The notes beneath the pieces were generated by a model. The model searched no databases. It saw only the letters and a program-made list of their open reading frames with translations, and was not told the origin of the DNA. Source: Armatimonadota bacterium (GTDB lineage: Bacteria > Armatimonadota > UBA5829 > DSUL01). Taken from it: a stretch of 64,000 nt of DNA. Positions within the stretch are counted from its first letter, which is position 1; each line of letters starts with the position of its first letter. The stretch covers positions 33,989 through 97,988 of the forward strand of contig JADLDK010000022.1 of NCBI GenBank assembly GCA_020846715.1, read 5' to 3'. The position numbers and the translations under genes are program-made. Below, piece after piece: positions 62,660 through 64,000 of this stretch.

Positions 62660-62691
62660 GAAATGTCCGGCCGATGCCAGCCGGGCATTTC
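62660..62691 (-). promoter_or_regulatory. Strong leader hairpin upstream of rpmI
   Basis: On the minus strand GAAATG-c-CCGGC ... GCCGG-a-CATTTC forms an almost perfect 11-bp stem, 16 nt before the rpmI start and near its ribosome site. No T-run follows. It is well placed to be part of an L20-type autoregulatory element or another translational control of rpmI-rplT. Confidence 0.5.
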
Positions 62692-62772
62692 ACTATATCC
62701 CAAAAATGCTGAACACGTCTCTAACTTATCGGCGCGTTCTTTAGCGTTCGCTAAGTAGCCCGTGGAGATACG

Positions 62773-63465
62773 CTAGATCTGGTTCGGGTCCAGCACAAAC
62801 TCTTTCTTCTTTTTGGATGCCTCGCCGCTTGACGCCGCAGAGGGCGCATCTTCAACACTGGCCTCTACTGCGGACGAAGACTGCTCAGACTCCGGCGCCG
62901 CCGACGCGCTGGAACCCGAAGCTGGCTTCTTCCCGTCTGCCTTTGCCGCAGGCTCCGGAGGACGCGGGGTCAAAATCATCGTCATCGTCCGGCCTTCAAA
63001 AGAAGGCGGCTTTTCCAGAACCGCTATATCAGCGGCCTGTTCAGCCAGGTACTCCAGAGACTTGCGCGCAAACTCGGGGTGCGACATTTCGCGGCTGCGG
63101 AAGATGACTGTCGTCTTGACCTTGTTCCCCTGTTTGAGAAACTCGATCAAGTGTTTTCGCTTCACGTCAAGATCGTGTTCATCCGTTCCGGGACGAAGCC
63201 GGATTCCCTTGACCTCTGTCGTCTTCTGCTTCTTGTGAGCTTCTCTGTCCCGTCTGCCCTGCTCGTACTTGAACTTTCCATAATCCATGAGCTTACAGAC
63301 CGGAGGATTAGCCATCGGCGCAATCTCTATAAGGTCAAAACCGCGCGACCGTGCTATATCCAAAGCCTCACGCGTCGGGACCACGCCCATCTGCCCGCCA
63401 TTTTCATCAACGAGCCGTACTTCTGGGACGCGGATCCGTCCGTTTATTCTGATGTCTTTATTTAT
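62773..63465 (-). CDS. infC: Translation initiation factor IF-3, starting at AUA
   Basis: 230 residues. The first standard start in frame (ATG 63390) would remove the conserved N-terminus. Upstream in frame the chain reads N-K-D-I-R-I-N-G-R-I-R-V-P-E-V-R-L-V-D-E-N-G, the expected IF-3 start, and it begins at ATA 63465 with GAGGTG seven bases before it. Non-standard infC starts (usually AUU) let IF-3 repress its own translation. The N- and C-domains (A-M-A-N-P-P-V-C-K-L-M-D-Y-G-K, V-I-F-R-S-R-E-M) are standard. The last ~60 residues are an unusual Ala/Ser/Glu-rich tail ending K-K-K-K-E-F-V-L-D-P-N-Q-I. Confidence 0.93.
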   Translation of the reverse strand: MNKDIRINGRIRVPEVRLVDENGGQMGVVPTREALDIARSRGFDLIEIAPMANPPVCKLMDYGKFKYEQGRRDREAHKKQKTTEVKGIRLRPGTDEHDLDVKRKHLIEFLKQGNKVKTTVIFRSREMSHPEFARKSLEYLAEQAADIAVLEKPPSFEGRTMTMILTPRPPEPAAKADGKKPASGSSASAAPESEQSSSAVEASVEDAPSAASSGEASKKKKEFVLDPNQI

Positions 63466-63517
63466 GAGTCGTCACCTCAAACACGCTGGGGTTCATTCGT
63501 TGCGTGTCAACCCGCTA

Positions 63518-63547
63518 AGTATAATGGAAACACACTCCGTGTGTCAA
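63518..63547 (-). promoter_or_regulatory. Sigma70-type promoter of infC
   Basis: On the minus strand: TTGACA (63547-63542), an 18-nt spacer and TATACT (63523-63518), between thrS and infC. The start site near 63511 gives a ~45-nt leader before the AUA start. Confidence 0.7.
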
Positions 63548-63572
63548 TCATCGGCACATTGCCTCCGGCACT

Positions 63573-64000
63573 TTACCCTGACTCTGCCTGCAAAGCCTCG
63601 GTGAACTCGCGCAGGTCTCGGGCTCCAAGGTCGCCGTGCTCGCGCGATCGTACGCTCACGGACTTCGCTTCCGCTTCTCTGTCTCCCACAATCAGCATAT
63701 AAGGAATCTTCTGAAGCTGCGCTTCGCGAATCTTATACCCCGTCTTCTCATTGCGTACATCAAGCTTCACACGAAATCCAGCGTCGGCCAGTGTCTTTTC
63801 AACATGTTGACCGTACTCTTTATGCCTGTCCGCGATAGGCAGAATGATCGCCTGCACGGGCGCCAGCCACAGCGGAAACGCACCCGCATAGCGCTCAATC
63901 AGAAACGCTGTGATGCGCTCCATTGTGCTGATCACACCCCGGTGAATTACCACGGGGCGGTGTGGCTGGGAGTCCTCGCCGATATATTCCAGCTCAAAGC
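63573..64000 (-). CDS. thrS: Threonyl-tRNA synthetase, C-terminal part
   Basis: The frame is open to the right edge, giving 141 visible residues. F-E-L-E-Y-I-G-E-D-S-Q-P-H-R-P-V-V-I-H-R-G-V-I-S-T-M-E-R is the end of the class II catalytic core (motif 3), followed by the HGTP anticodon-binding domain (L-W-L-A-P-V-Q-A-I-I-L-P-I, Y-M-L-I-V-G-D-R-E-A). It charges tRNA-Thr and opens the thrS-infC-rpmI-rplT-pheST block. Confidence 0.96.
   Translation of the reverse strand, partial: FELEYIGEDSQPHRPVVIHRGVISTMERITAFLIERYAGAFPLWLAPVQAIILPIADRHKEYGQHVEKTLADAGFRVKLDVRNEKTGYKIREAQLQKIPYMLIVGDREAEAKSVSVRSREHGDLGARDLREFTEALQAESG

Overview
The window is one continuous piece of a bacterial chromosome of moderately high GC. 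It holds about 55 genes, almost all packed into long co-oriented operons. Three features point to Armatimonadota, or a nearby lineage with few cultured members: an exosortase with PEP-CTERM substrates of the form PEPAF(F/L)QLGAL, a PknB-type kinase with an S-N-D-I-V-Y-E-A nucleotide loop, and secreted proteins built from HAF, PA14 and NKLYxRxDANTAWLG-type repeats. The SepF-DivIVA-YlmG cluster fits such a non-proteobacterial lineage. This placement is inference; there is no rRNA gene in the window to test it.

Region 1 (1-20257, + strand) is an exopolysaccharide locus. It starts with the end of a PpiC/SurA-type foldase and a PEP-CTERM protein. A long operon of overlapping genes follows: BY-kinase (Wzz/Wzc type), SLBB export protein (Wza type), exosortase, EpsI, ABC exporter (Wzm/Wzt), a pyruvyl-transferase-family protein, two tandem GT2 enzymes, a polytopic GT39-like protein, two retaining glycosyltransferases, a left-handed beta-helix acyltransferase, another GT2, an O-antigen ligase/polymerase-like protein and a final GT4. 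The products would build, decorate, export and length-control a surface polysaccharide and anchor PEP-CTERM proteins. No initiating sugar-phosphate transferase and no Wzx-type flippase are visible.

Region 2 (20258-31663, mostly +) holds secreted proteins: a 1118-residue clan-A-type glycosidase with accessory domains, a HAF-repeat protein interrupted by one in-frame stop, a second PEP-CTERM gene (minus strand), tRNA-Ser(UGA), a membrane-anchored protein with a possible lysozyme-like core, a GNAT acetyltransferase and a secreted three-repeat protein.

Region 3 (31793-42602, minus strand) is a Ser/Thr phosphorylation module: PknB-like kinase with TPRs, PP2C phosphatase, zinc-ribbon/double-FHA protein, VWA protein with a ten-residue D-P-N-R-T-Q tandem repeat at its N-terminus, membrane double-FHA protein and membrane FHA protein. 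Upstream are nnr, acpS and a small FHA-like protein. The R-T-Q repeats shared by two neighbouring proteins look like phospho-threonine docking sites for the FHA domains, and I regard this as the most interesting system in the window. The intergenic stretch 42603-42932 has three DnaA-box-like 9-mers at exact 12-bp spacing next to an AT-rich tract.

Region 4 (42933-58606, minus strand except fmdB) holds a secreted protein of unknown function, the division-associated yggS-sepF-proC-ylmG-divIVA run followed by a CPBP protease, an Ig/copper-amine-oxidase-stalk secreted protein, a Xer recombinase, a GT39-like protein and two HD-GYP-type proteins (one with the HD histidine replaced, one with a zinc ribbon inserted in the domain).

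Region 5 (58762-64000, minus strand) is the thrS-infC-rpmI-rplT-pheS-pheT translation operon. infC appears to start at AUA, PheT lacks its usual N-terminal OB-fold tRNA-binding domain, and a short Phe-Phe leader ORF overlaps a terminator-like hairpin in front of pheS.
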